This document shows, one piece after another, positions 17,562-26,011 of a stretch of 64,000 nucleotides of DNA. The notes beneath the pieces are model-generated. The model saw only the letters and a list, made by a program, of their open reading frames with translations. It made no database searches and had not been told where the DNA came from. The DNA comes from Maricaulis sp048270095 (lineage in GTDB: Bacteria > Pseudomonadota > Alphaproteobacteria > Caulobacterales > Maricaulaceae). The stretch lies in the NCBI RefSeq assembly GCF_048270095.1, contig NZ_JBLWTL010000003.1, forward strand, positions 1 through 64,000, in the 5' to 3' direction. The position numbers and the translations under genes were made by a program. Within the stretch, counting starts at the first letter, position 1; each line of letters begins with the position of its first letter.

Positions 17562-20222
17562 TCAGCGCATGCCGCGACTATGGGCCGGCCCGAGCAGGAC
17601 GGCATTGAGCAGCAAGAGATCAAGCCCTTCCAGATAGGCGCGCGTTGTCGGCGCCTGGGTGAAGGCGATGACCTGGCCTGACCCCATCGAATTGGAGATC
17701 ACGAAGGGTTTGAAGGCGATCTGCGAGGTCGATTCCGCCCACATATACCCGCCCGCCACGAGCGTATCGGGCCCGGCGAAACGCATGGCCGTATCGGCCG
17801 CGTCGCGGCTGACCGGCGCATAGATATCCGAACCGGTGACCAGCGCTGCGGCACCACGCGAATACCCGGCCGACATCCAGGCATCGGGATTGGCTTCGAC
17901 GCGCAAGAGCGCGCCGGGCGCGTAATCCGGCATCGCGCCCTGTTCGGCCTGCACGACATCGAGTTCATCGACCGAGGTGAGCAAGACCGCATCGACAACA
18001 GCGCTGTCCTGCGCACCGGCGCGGGGCGTCTCGGCGGCCCGTTCACGGCGGGTCGGGATCAGGCCGACTTCGGGGTCAGCCAGCCAGCGTGTCGCATCAC
18101 CCAGGCCCACCAGCACGCCACCGGCACGGACGAAGCGGGTCAGTTGCGCCGAACCGCTTGCGCCGAGCACCGATGAATAGCCGCTGCGGCCCTGCTCGGG
18201 CAGGATCAGGACATCAAAAACTGACAGATCGGCCCGCCCCAGCGTCCCGGCCCGGATAATGCTGACCGGCATGCCATAGCGTTGCTCCAGCACATAACGC
18301 GTGGCGCCGGCGGAACCGGAATCCGTCCCGTCATCCCAGAGCATCGCGATACGCGGTGCCGTCACGGGGACAAAGTGTTCGGAACCCGGATTGGGCCCTT
18401 CATCCACCCAGCTTGATGCGAGGCCGACAAAGCGGGCACCAATTTCACCGCCGAGGCGAGCGATCAGGCTGTCGAGATTGGCCGGCGCGCCATGGCGGGG
18501 CACGACGACGCTGCCGCGCGGGAATGTCCGCTCGCCAATCCTGAAAGCTACATCGCTTGAGCGAGCCGGCACGCCGGCCGCGGCGAGGGCTGCCACGAGG
18601 CGGGCCTGACCGGCATCCTCCCAGGCAATCGCATAGCCCCAGGCCGCGCCATCAGAGGAACCCGTCGAGGCAATCACGTCATCGGCATCAACAGGCTCGC
18701 CACTCAGGCCCGGATCACGGCGGCAGACCACAGAATTCACGTTATGCATCAGAGGCAAGGACCAGGCCGTGACGTCATAGAGCTCGGCATGCAAGCCACG
18801 CGTCCGTCGGCTCTCCTGCTCCTGCATGAAATCAGCCGGCAATTCAGTGGTATCCTCGAGCAGTGTGCGCGCCAGACGGCCAGCGGGCTGATTGAAGCGG
18901 ACCTCGAAGGCGCCATCCTCGAAACGGCTGCCGCACGCGGACAGCGGGCCGTCAATGCGGCTCACTTCGATGCCTTGGGCGACCAGCAAACGGGCCAGCC
19001 GTTCGGCGCCCCAGCGATTGGAGGACAGGTCGAGGAGAACCGCCTGCGGTCCACCTTCATCCTCGGTCGCAGAGACCCGGAAATTGAGATAGTCGCGCAC
19101 AAAGCGCTCGCGATTGGCGGCCACCACTTCGGCCGTCGACAGGCTGGCGACGTAGTGATGCTCGACCGCTTCGCCATAGGTCAGAAGCGAGCCATCGCGC
19201 CGGCGCCAGACCAGACCCCGCGCCGAGGCCTGTTCATAGGTCATCGCCACGGCACCCTGCAGGGTCGGCCACATATCGCCATAGCCGGGATAGAAGGCAT
19301 CAAAGACTTCACGGGTGAAATAATCATAGCCGAACTGGTCAAACCAGCGGCCGTGATTGCGCCCGATCAGGTCCTGGGCGTCGCGTTGGCTCTGGACCAC
19401 ATGCGGGTTGAAGGGCTCGGCCGATGGCGCAAAGAAGTAACTGCTGTCGCCGCCCATTTCATGCGCATCGACGACGACCACCGGACGCCAGTCCAGCATC
19501 GCCGCAACGCGGCCGCGTGTTTCCGGCTGGGTCATCGCAAACCAGTCGCGATTCATGTCAAACAGATAGTGATTGGTGCGGCCACCCGGCCAGGGCTGGT
19601 CATGCTCGGCAGTGAAACGGTTCTCGTCGGCTTGCAGGCCACGTGCGGCAGTAAAACTGTGCACAAAGCGCGCCCGGCCATCGGGGTTCTGGACCGGATC
19701 AATAATGATAATGGTCTGGTCGAGGACCCGGTCGACACCGGCATCATTGCGCGATGCGAGCAGGTGATAGGCGGTGCGCAGGCCGGCATCGGTCGAGGAA
19801 ATCTCATCGCCATGCACGCCATAGGAGAGCCAGACCACGGCCGGCGTCGAGGCGACCAGGCGGTCGCGCACGTCAGCGGCCAGTCCGCGGGGGTCTGCCA
19901 GCTGTTGCAGATCGGCCTGGATGTCATCGAGGCGCGCCATGGTGTCCGGATTGGCGATGATGGCGTAGGCGAGCGGGCGGCCTTCCCAGCTGGTCGCGTA
20001 GTCAACGACCTGAACGCGGTCGGGGGAAGCTGCCTCCAAGGCCCGGAGATAGGCAATCGCCTGATCGGGCGGTGTGATTTCAGCACCAAATTCATGACCC
20101 AATATCGATTGCGCGGTCGGAATTTGCGCATCGTATTGGCCGGCCAGCGGCGAAGATTGCGCCAACGCCGGTACCGACGCCATCACCAGACCGACCAAGG
20201 CCCCGAACAAATGCTTCATCAT
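17562..20222 (-). CDS. Exported M14-family zinc carboxypeptidase-like protein
   Basis: This 886-aa protein has a signal sequence (about residues 1-21, ending PALAQ) followed by an M14 peptidase domain. Zinc-ligand motif HGDE lies in YGVHGDEISSTDAG near residue 137. The third ligand is probably the histidine of VVVVDAHEMGGDSS (about residue 253), and the catalytic glutamate is likely in MTYEQAS (about 330). The remaining 500 residues have class I glutamine amidotransferase-like stretches (for example LPEQGRSGYSSV and GGVLVGLGDATRW), an arrangement seen in large exported M14 proteins. It probably trims peptides in the periplasm or outside the cell. It stands alone, divergent from the Crp/Fnr gene over 241 bp. 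Confidence 0.9.
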   Translation of the reverse strand: MMKHLFGALVGLVMASVPALAQSSPLAGQYDAQIPTAQSILGHEFGAEITPPDQAIAYLRALEAASPDRVQVVDYATSWEGRPLAYAIIANPDTMARLDDIQADLQQLADPRGLAADVRDRLVASTPAVVWLSYGVHGDEISSTDAGLRTAYHLLASRNDAGVDRVLDQTIIIIDPVQNPDGRARFVHSFTAARGLQADENRFTAEHDQPWPGGRTNHYLFDMNRDWFAMTQPETRGRVAAMLDWRPVVVVDAHEMGGDSSYFFAPSAEPFNPHVVQSQRDAQDLIGRNHGRWFDQFGYDYFTREVFDAFYPGYGDMWPTLQGAVAMTYEQASARGLVWRRRDGSLLTYGEAVEHHYVASLSTAEVVAANRERFVRDYLNFRVSATEDEGGPQAVLLDLSSNRWGAERLARLLVAQGIEVSRIDGPLSACGSRFEDGAFEVRFNQPAGRLARTLLEDTTELPADFMQEQESRRTRGLHAELYDVTAWSLPLMHNVNSVVCRRDPGLSGEPVDADDVIASTGSSDGAAWGYAIAWEDAGQARLVAALAAAGVPARSSDVAFRIGERTFPRGSVVVPRHGAPANLDSLIARLGGEIGARFVGLASSWVDEGPNPGSEHFVPVTAPRIAMLWDDGTDSGSAGATRYVLEQRYGMPVSIIRAGTLGRADLSVFDVLILPEQGRSGYSSVLGASGSAQLTRFVRAGGVLVGLGDATRWLADPEVGLIPTRRERAAETPRAGAQDSAVVDAVLLTSVDELDVVQAEQGAMPDYAPGALLRVEANPDAWMSAGYSRGAAALVTGSDIYAPVSRDAADTAMRFAGPDTLVAGGYMWAESTSQIAFKPFVISNSMGSGQVIAFTQAPTTRAYLEGLDLLLLNAVLLGPAHSRGMR

Positions 20223-20463
20223 GGAATCCCCGTATATCCTGCGGCCAGTAAAGCAGGTTTTTCGCGGCCGGTGAAAGCCTTGTTGCTGTGGCTCTGTGGC
20301 ACGCCTGGCCGGAGGATCTCGGCCCGAGCGCGCTTTTCAGCCAGCGCGCAAGGCCGGAGCTTCACCATTCCCCGCCCGTATGCGTCGGCCTTTTTCGCTG
20401 GCCTTCTGCGGGTGGATCGCCGATTATCCCTAACAAGCAACTGTTTGCGGGATGGGGACACGC

Positions 20464-21147
20464 ATGATGGCGGACAAATCCTGGGCAAGGGCCCTGGATG
20501 CTCTCGCTCTGACGGACCAGGATGCTCGCGCTGCGCTGGTTGCGCGCGCCGAAATTCGACGCTTCCCCGCCGGTGCCAGCATCATCGCCCAGGATGACCA
20601 GGGCGACCAGGTCTTTCTCGTCCTCGACGGGACGGCACGGGTGGTCCTGCTTTCCGAGGGTGGCCAGGAAATCTGGCTCGACACGCTGCAGGCGGGCACC
20701 ATCATCGGCGAGCTCGCCGCCCTGACCGACCGGCGCCGCACCTCGGAAATCATCGCCGAAACCGGATGCGAACTGGCAAGCTATCCGGCCGGTGTCTTTC
20801 TCGAACTGCTACAGCAATATGGCGATCTGGGTCTGGCGCTGGCACGCATTCTGGCGCACCGCGTTCACCACACGACCCAGCGCATGTTCGAGCTGTCGGC
20901 CCTGTCTGCCCCGGGCCGGATCTATGCAGAAATCCTGCGCATGTCCGAATGCTCGAAGGCAGGCCCGACCCGGGTCATCCGGCCCATTCCCTCGCTGACG
21001 GCTATCGCGCTGCGGGTTAATACAACGCGGGAAACCGTGTCACGCACGGTCAGCAATCTGGAACGGCGCGGCATGCTGATGCGGCGCCCCGATGCCTTCG
21101 AGCTCGTCGACCCTGATCACCTGGCCCGGCTAAGCACCGCCAACTGA
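20464..21147 (+). CDS. Crp/Fnr-family transcriptional regulator
   Basis: A 227-aa regulator with an N-terminal cyclic-nucleotide-binding fold and a C-terminal winged helix. The phosphate-binding cassette looks intact: GEL at residues 82-84 and RRRTS at 90-94, matching the Glu and Arg that hold ribose and cyclic phosphate in CRP. No cysteine cluster suggests an Fnr-type iron-sulfur centre. The recognition helix region is TTRETVSRTVSNLERRG near residues 181-197. ATG codons at 20452, 20464 and 20467 are all possible; 20464 has GGGG about 6-9 bases upstream. Its last 18 bases overlap the convergent cyclase gene. A cNMP ligand made by that neighbour is an attractive guess, not shown. Confidence 0.9.
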   Translation: MMADKSWARALDALALTDQDARAALVARAEIRRFPAGASIIAQDDQGDQVFLVLDGTARVVLLSEGGQEIWLDTLQAGTIIGELAALTDRRRTSEIIAETGCELASYPAGVFLELLQQYGDLGLALARILAHRVHHTTQRMFELSALSAPGRIYAEILRMSECSKAGPTRVIRPIPSLTAIALRVNTTRETVSRTVSNLERRGMLMRRPDAFELVDPDHLARLSTAN

Positions 21148-22950
21148 CGCAGCCGCGTCGAGCGCCGCCGGGCAGTCGGCCGCCACCGCGCGCAGGCTGT
21201 ACATGCCGACCTCGGGCATCAAGGCGTCGATAGCGGTCTGACCGACATATTCGCACCGGAACTCGCTGCCACGCGCCATCGCCAGGGCCGCCGCAAAGAA
21301 TGCGCTGACGAAAATCGAACCTGGCAAGGTTGCGCGCTCGATACGTGAGGCGATCGCCACCTGGCCGCCAAACAAGGTTGGCGTCTTGCGAAGCGGGTCC
21401 TGCGCCTCGTGGACCGGGCCGTAATGACCACCGATCCGCAGGGCGAGGTGTTCAGGCAAGCCAAGCGCTGCAAGATCAATCGCTGCAAAGGCGCGGCGGA
21501 GCGCGTCGGCGGCGCGCGCCGCCTCGCCAACATCGCGGAAGGCGAGAAAGAGGCCATCACCCCAGCTATTGGCGTGCAACGGGGCCGGCTCCAGCCCGTC
21601 ACATACCTGCGCCAGGACGCTCATGACCGAGGTCACGAAGACCGGCACGAGATCATCGGCGACCGTCGAGGAACCGCAGACATCGATGAAGAGCATCGCC
21701 CGCAGGACCTGCCGGAAATCCGGGTCGGTGTCCGCGCTGGCGAGGTTGTCGCCGCGATAGCGCTCGAGCCCGGTCGCCGGGACCACGATCTGGCGCAGCC
21801 CGGCCTCCTGCCAGACATCACGGTCATGGGCTGTGCCAAACGGTTCGGCGGGCGGCGCGTCGTCGGCGATCAATAGCTGGACAGGCGAGGTCGACAGCGT
21901 GCTGGCCCGCATCCGCGCCAACCCCATCGCAACCTCACTTGCAAAGCGGATGTGCTGGCCAGACAGAAGCGTTCGGTCGGTTGTGACCTCGTGAATTGCC
22001 GCGGCGCTGGACAGGCAGGCCTCACAGCGCTTGACCCAATGCCCGCCCAGCGGGCGCACCGAGGTATCGATGAAGACATTGACCGGGATGGGCAGGACCA
22101 GGTGGAGCTCATTGCCGCGCTCGAGCGCCACTTCGGCGACCAATATGTCCGCACCAGCCGCGATCGCCCCGTAGCAGGGCCCGACATTTTCACGCTCAAA
22201 CACCTCGGCGATGGCCAGGCTGAGGCCCGACTCGCGCGCCGGAGCGATACCGTCCACTTCGGCGCCCGGATGAAACAAATGCCCGGCGAAATGGCATGGT
22301 CTGGGTGGCTCCAGCTCGTGCAGCCAGGTGGCCGGAAGTTGGAGAAGGCGCTTGACCATGCGCAATTGCCGGATCGTCGTGGCATGGGCCATCGAATTGC
22401 CGCGGTCGCAGGCAATCGCCGATTCCAGCGCCATCTGGGCCGCTCCGGTATCGCACAGCAGCAGATGGGCCTCGGCCTGCGACGCCAGGCGGTAATAGGC
22501 CTCTTCGGCGTCAGCCGGGCTGGCGCCGCGGCAGCAATCCAGAACCCGGCGCGCCAACGCGTCGGCGCGTTGAAAATCGCCGGCCAGAAGATACAGGGTT
22601 GCCGCATTGATGCCGGGGTAATGGCCGCCCGTCTGGGCAAAAATCCGGGCGTACTGGGCGGCTGCAACCGCCGCCAGGGGACGGACGTCCCCGGCGTGAG
22701 CCTCCAGCGCCATGCTCTTGCTTAGCCGGGCACCGAGCGCCAGGCTATCCTCGTCATGGCTGGCCTCGGACAGTCGGAAGCGGCGGAAATCGAGTTCCGC
22801 ACGCTCCAGCGCCCCGGACCGCACCAGGCAGAGCACGGCGCGATGCTTGAACCAGCCATCATCGGGCTGCTGGGCCAGGGCTGCCAGACACAGATCATAA
22901 GCCCGCGCAAGATCGCCCTGATTGAACCTTTCAAGGATTATCCGCCGCAT
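21130..22950 (-). CDS. TPR / Rossmann-like / class III nucleotide cyclase protein
   Basis: A 606-aa soluble protein with three parts. Residues 1-200 are helical TPR-like repeats, resembling the bacterial TRAFs-binding (DUF4071) region. Residues about 220-310 have a GHLFHP...GAIAAGADILVAE...LHLVLPIP pattern that looks like a SLOG/LOG-type Rossmann nucleotide-binding fold. Residues about 415-590 are a class III adenylate/guanylate cyclase domain. Both metal-binding aspartates are present (Asp423 in FIDVCGSS and Asp465 in WGDG). The usual transition-state Asn is Ala in GGQVAIASRIER, while the Arg remains. Activity and base specificity are therefore uncertain. It is the last gene of a three-gene operon with the TIR protein. 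Confidence 0.8.
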   Translation of the reverse strand: MRRIILERFNQGDLARAYDLCLAALAQQPDDGWFKHRAVLCLVRSGALERAELDFRRFRLSEASHDEDSLALGARLSKSMALEAHAGDVRPLAAVAAAQYARIFAQTGGHYPGINAATLYLLAGDFQRADALARRVLDCCRGASPADAEEAYYRLASQAEAHLLLCDTGAAQMALESAIACDRGNSMAHATTIRQLRMVKRLLQLPATWLHELEPPRPCHFAGHLFHPGAEVDGIAPARESGLSLAIAEVFERENVGPCYGAIAAGADILVAEVALERGNELHLVLPIPVNVFIDTSVRPLGGHWVKRCEACLSSAAAIHEVTTDRTLLSGQHIRFASEVAMGLARMRASTLSTSPVQLLIADDAPPAEPFGTAHDRDVWQEAGLRQIVVPATGLERYRGDNLASADTDPDFRQVLRAMLFIDVCGSSTVADDLVPVFVTSVMSVLAQVCDGLEPAPLHANSWGDGLFLAFRDVGEAARAADALRRAFAAIDLAALGLPEHLALRIGGHYGPVHEAQDPLRKTPTLFGGQVAIASRIERATLPGSIFVSAFFAAALAMARGSEFRCEYVGQTAIDALMPEVGMYSLRAVAADCPAALDAAASVGGA

Positions 22951-23002
22951 CCGCCCTCCAGCGACCGTCCCGGCTCAAACAGGCCCGATGATCGCCAGCA
23001 GG

Positions 23003-23608
23003 TCAATCTTCATTCTTGATGATCGGATCAACAATCACCCGCGTGTGCTGGGCGCCGCCAGCCTGCGCGACATCCATGAAGAGCGCGAACTCGAAACTCT
23101 CGTCGGTCTGGGTGCAACTATCAACCAGCTGGAAGGCATTGGGCTCGAGGCTCACCCCATTCAGGGTCAGCCAGTCAAGGCCGCCGAACTCACCCTGGCC
23201 GAAGCCCGTCTTCAATTTGATCCGGGCCGGTTCGAAGCTCCAGTTGGGCATGCTCAGGGCAAAGATCAGCCGGCTGGCACAATGCACGTCCAGATCATAC
23301 GGGCTGGGCTTGACGCTATTGCTGGGGGTCCACAAGGGCGCGAGCGTCGTATAGGCCAGCGTGCGCAATTGCGGGGCGGTCAGGCCGGGATTACCGCTGA
23401 CGACCGCGTCGAAGCTGGCAAGGATGACGCCGATCTCCGTATCGGTGAAAGGATCGCGGTCATCATCGCTACCGGCGAGCACGACAAAACTGCCATCGCG
23501 TAACGTGCTCACGCTGATTTGCGTGCATTCGAAACTGCGCGACGGCACGTCGAGGAGTTCAGCCTGCACCCGGGTTCCGTCAAGCGCACTCATGTCTGGA
23601 ATCGGCAT
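23003..23608 (-). CDS. Small protein of unknown function in TIR/cyclase operon
   Basis: A 201-aa protein with no signal peptide, membrane segment or recognised catalytic motif. It ends in a compact TRVIVDPIIKNED tail. I recall similar DPxIxN-type tails in short proteins beside TIR, CHAT or cyclase genes in alphaproteobacteria, but this cannot be checked here. Start choice is uncertain. The frame opens with a TTG at 23626, while ATG codons occur at 23608 and 23593. 23608 follows a weak GAGACC site. It lies 61 bp after the TIR gene and 52 bp before the cyclase gene on the same strand. The conserved order suggests a linked role, possibly as substrate, regulator or sensor partner. Confidence 0.65.
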   Translation of the reverse strand: MPIPDMSALDGTRVQAELLDVPSRSFECTQISVSTLRDGSFVVLAGSDDDRDPFTDTEIGVILASFDAVVSGNPGLTAPQLRTLAYTTLAPLWTPSNSVKPSPYDLDVHCASRLIFALSMPNWSFEPARIKLKTGFGQGEFGGLDWLTLNGVSLEPNAFQLVDSCTQTDESFEFALFMDVAQAGGAQHTRVIVDPIIKNED

Positions 23609-23625
23609 CTCTGGTCTCAATTTCA

Positions 23626-23639
23626 AGCGGGCGCCCGCT
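23626..23639. repeat. 14-bp palindrome between TIR and small-protein genes
   Basis: AGCGGGCGCCCGCT is perfectly self-complementary and sits just upstream of the small-protein start. A palindrome of this length could occur by chance in 64 kb of GC-rich DNA. Its position beside the hairpin at 23656-23671 makes a role in differential expression within the operon possible. Confidence 0.35.
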
Positions 23640-23655
23640 CATGCGGACACGTGGG

Positions 23656-23671
23656 AGGCCCCGCAGGGCCT
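23656..23671 (-). terminator. Hairpin overlapping TIR gene stop codon
   Basis: AGGCCC (23656-23661) and GGGCCT (23666-23671) form a 6-bp stem with a four-base loop, starting within the TAG stop of the TIR gene. No T-tract follows, so it may attenuate rather than end transcription, or stabilise the upstream message. Confidence 0.35.
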
Positions 23672-25697
23672 AATTGGCCTCGGAAGCCAGCGATTGCGCG
23701 CGGTGAAACTCCATCGCGGCATCAAGCCGTAACTGACCGGAAATCGGTGTCAGTGTTGTGACCAGATGTGCGCGCAGCGTTGCAGCCGCCGCAGCCGCGC
23801 CACGGCGGAGTTCAAGATCGGCCAGCTCATTGGCAGACGCTGCATAGAGATAGGGACCATACTGGAATTCTGTCTGCCAATTGGCTTCAGCGACCAGCGA
23901 TGTCATCAGATGATCCAGCCGCAAATGCGCCGATTCATCCTGCCCCATGGCGACAAAAATACGCGCCTCGACCAGCGCCGCATAGAGCCGGGTTTCCGCG
24001 ATACGGGCACTGGCATCAGCCATCCACGACGGATGCGCCATATAGGCGGATGCGTCGAGATAGGCCTCGCGGGCTCCGGCCACATCATTACCGAGCAGGC
24101 GGGCCTGGGCCAGCCACAAGCGCTGGCGAACCGTGGTCAGGCGCCAGTTGCCATTGGCCGGGTCGCGCTGCAGCAAGGCATCGGCCTCGAATGACGTCGC
24201 TTCAAGAATGGCCAGCGCGATTTGCAGGTCAGCCGCCGGGGTCGCGGGGCCTGGCGCGATCAGGAGCCGTGCCAGTGCGCGTTCGGCGTTGATGGCGTCA
24301 CGGCGGATATTCCAGTCATCAACCTCGGCGGACAACTGGTCTTCGTAAATGGCGATTTCCTGCTGGCGCGCGGCGATTGCGGCATCGCGGCCCTCGGTCA
24401 TTTCATAGACGGTCGCGACCCAGGCCAAGGCGTTGGCGTGGTCGACATGCGCCTGGACCACATCCGGTTGACGCGAAGCCAGATCGGCCATCAGCGCGCT
24501 GGCGGCGACAAAGGAGTCGCGGGCTTCCGGCAAACGCGCGGACTGGAGATAGACCACGCCCAGATTGGTGTTGGCATAGGCGTATTCGGCGAGCCATTCG
24601 GTATTGCCGGCGTCAATTGCAGTGAGGCGCGCGGCGAGGTCGCGATATTCCCGGAAATGCCCTTCAGCGTCATCGAGACGCCCCTGACGCCAGGCGTAAT
24701 AGCCTACCCAATAGGCGCTCTGGGAGTGTTCGAAAATCCGCGCCGGGTCGTCATCAACCGTCTGCAGCGATTGCCCGGTCGCATCATAGGCGCGGCGAAA
24801 ATGCCCGTAGGCCGCTTCCAGGTCGCCTTCCGCCGATTCGATTTCACCAAGCAGATGGAAAGCCCGCGACCGGCGCCCCAGCGCATCGGCCGACAATTGC
24901 CGCGTCGGCTGCGCCGCGTAATAGGCGACAACCTTTTCGCCTACCGCATCGAGGACATCAAGCCGCCCGACCGGCTCCAGCTTGTCTTGAAGGTCACTCA
25001 ACATGAACTCGATCAAATCCTCCGCATCGGCCTTGCGGCGTTCCGCCTCAGATCGGGCCGAAGACGCGAGCAGGGTCAACCCCGTCATGACTACAGCGAG
25101 CAGAAGTGAGAGCATCGTGACGGTAGTCACGCGTTGTTGGCGGCGCTGAAGGTCGCGCTGAATGATCTGGTCAAGCCGCAGGCCCAGCATACCCGCAGCC
25201 AGCTTGACCACGCCCATCCGGAAACCATCGCCATTGCGCCGGAAATCCGCACCGACAGGCTCAGCCTCAGATTCCGGCAAACCAGTCTCAAGCAGGGCAG
25301 CAGGGAAGCAGCCATCACCATCCCCGACAGCCGCACCGGGCGTACCTGCAACGATCGCCGCAAGAATCTGCGCCCGGGGGTGGACACTGCGGAACTCCTG
25401 AATCTCCTGGTTCACCCAGCGCGAGGCTGCGGCGGCCGGCGAGCAGACCACGATCAGAACATCGGACTGCGCCAGCGCTGTGCGAACCGACGCAGTGAGA
25501 TCACCGGCTGCCGGCAGATCGTCGCGGTCGCGAAAGATTGGATTGAGGCGTTTCGGCACAAGCCCTTGTTCAGTCTTGATACCGATCAGATTGCCGGGCA
25601 GGCGATAGGCCTCCAGGGCGCGGTGAATGCGGCGCGCCCAGCGGCTGTCATCATGGCTATAGCTGATAAACGCCCGGTATTTCGTGTGCCCGCTCAT
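23670..25697 (-). CDS. TIR domain-transmembrane-TPR protein
   Basis: This 675-aa protein starts with a TIR domain (about residues 6-120). The fold opens with YRAFISYSHDDSRWARRIH. FRDRDDLPA (about 55-63) is followed by SDVLIVVCSP and SRWVNQEIQEF. Glu98 in that last motif sits where NAD-hydrolysing TIR domains place their catalytic glutamate. One membrane span lies at about 190-212. The rest is TPR-rich helical sequence to the C-terminus, so one side of the membrane carries TIR and the other probably carries the repeats. The ATG at 25697 is preceded by GGGAGTGGGGGG and gives MSGHTKYRAF. An upstream start would add nine residues. It heads a three-gene operon with a small protein and a cyclase. 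NADase activity is inferred only. Confidence 0.87.
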   Translation of the reverse strand: MSGHTKYRAFISYSHDDSRWARRIHRALEAYRLPGNLIGIKTEQGLVPKRLNPIFRDRDDLPAAGDLTASVRTALAQSDVLIVVCSPAAAASRWVNQEIQEFRSVHPRAQILAAIVAGTPGAAVGDGDGCFPAALLETGLPESEAEPVGADFRRNGDGFRMGVVKLAAGMLGLRLDQIIQRDLQRRQQRVTTVTMLSLLLAVVMTGLTLLASSARSEAERRKADAEDLIEFMLSDLQDKLEPVGRLDVLDAVGEKVVAYYAAQPTRQLSADALGRRSRAFHLLGEIESAEGDLEAAYGHFRRAYDATGQSLQTVDDDPARIFEHSQSAYWVGYYAWRQGRLDDAEGHFREYRDLAARLTAIDAGNTEWLAEYAYANTNLGVVYLQSARLPEARDSFVAASALMADLASRQPDVVQAHVDHANALAWVATVYEMTEGRDAAIAARQQEIAIYEDQLSAEVDDWNIRRDAINAERALARLLIAPGPATPAADLQIALAILEATSFEADALLQRDPANGNWRLTTVRQRLWLAQARLLGNDVAGAREAYLDASAYMAHPSWMADASARIAETRLYAALVEARIFVAMGQDESAHLRLDHLMTSLVAEANWQTEFQYGPYLYAASANELADLELRRGAAAAAATLRAHLVTTLTPISGQLRLDAAMEFHRAQSLASEAN

Positions 25698-25839
25698 AAT
25701 GCCCCCCACTCCCAAGCCCGACACATGATCGGGCCAGTTGCCGGTCGGTGCAAGCTCAAGGAAAGATTGCGCGTTATCGCACGGGGAAAACCCCGGACCA
25801 AACCGGGATCAATCCAGGCAAAATATCGAAAAATCCGGC

Positions 25840-25888
25840 GGGGCGCGAGGCGAAGTTGGGGCTTCGCTTGGGCAAGGACTCGCGCCCC
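25840..25888 (-). promoter_or_regulatory. Nested hairpin in likely 5' leader of TIR operon
   Basis: GGGGCGCGAG (25840-25849) pairs perfectly with CTCGCGCCCC (25879-25888). Inside lies a second stem, GCGAAG (25850-25855) with CTTCGC (25862-25867) around TTGGGG. If transcription starts between the palindrome at 25961-25996 and this point, the structure would be in the leader RNA about 140 bases before the TIR start codon. Confidence 0.5.
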
Positions 25889-25960
25889 GACCGTCCCCCA
25901 TTAGAGGAGGAGGAGGGAAGCTGCATAGGACAGCGTGGCAATGACGTTACAGTTTCGCCG

Positions 25961-25996
25961 GTGGGCGAGGTGTGACCGCGGTCACACCTCGCCCAC
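25961..25996. promoter_or_regulatory. Perfect 36-bp palindrome
   Basis: The half GTGGGCGAGGTGTGACCG (25961-25978) is followed directly by its exact reverse complement (25979-25996). It lies 15 bases past the DUF3108 stop and upstream of the TIR operon. It could be a very strong terminator hairpin for DUF3108, an operator for a dimeric regulator, or both. No T-run follows on the minus strand. A perfect 18-bp half-site repeat is far beyond chance. Confidence 0.75.
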
Positions 25997-26011
25997 GAAT
26001 CTCCAAGGCCG

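Larger units (their letters stand above)
25698..26011. other. 314-bp gene-free region upstream of TIR operon
   Basis: The region separates the end of the DUF3108 gene from the TIR start, both read leftward. It holds a perfect 36-bp palindrome next to the DUF3108 stop and a nested hairpin closer to the TIR start, described separately. The short open frames across it look like chance readings. The TIR promoter and 5' leader must lie here unless transcription reads through from DUF3108. Confidence 0.7.

Noticed and set aside
18744..20597. A long open frame on the plus strand (617 codons) opposite the M14 peptidase gene
   Set aside because: It is antisense to a gene with clear signal peptide and zinc motifs; long antisense frames are common in GC-rich DNA and this one shows no family sequence.
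20464..25697. Interpretation as a Pycsar system
   Set aside because: The TIR protein has TPR repeats and a membrane span but no cyclic-nucleotide-binding domain, and the cyclase has an Asn-to-Ala change and large extra domains. The resemblance is only in parts.
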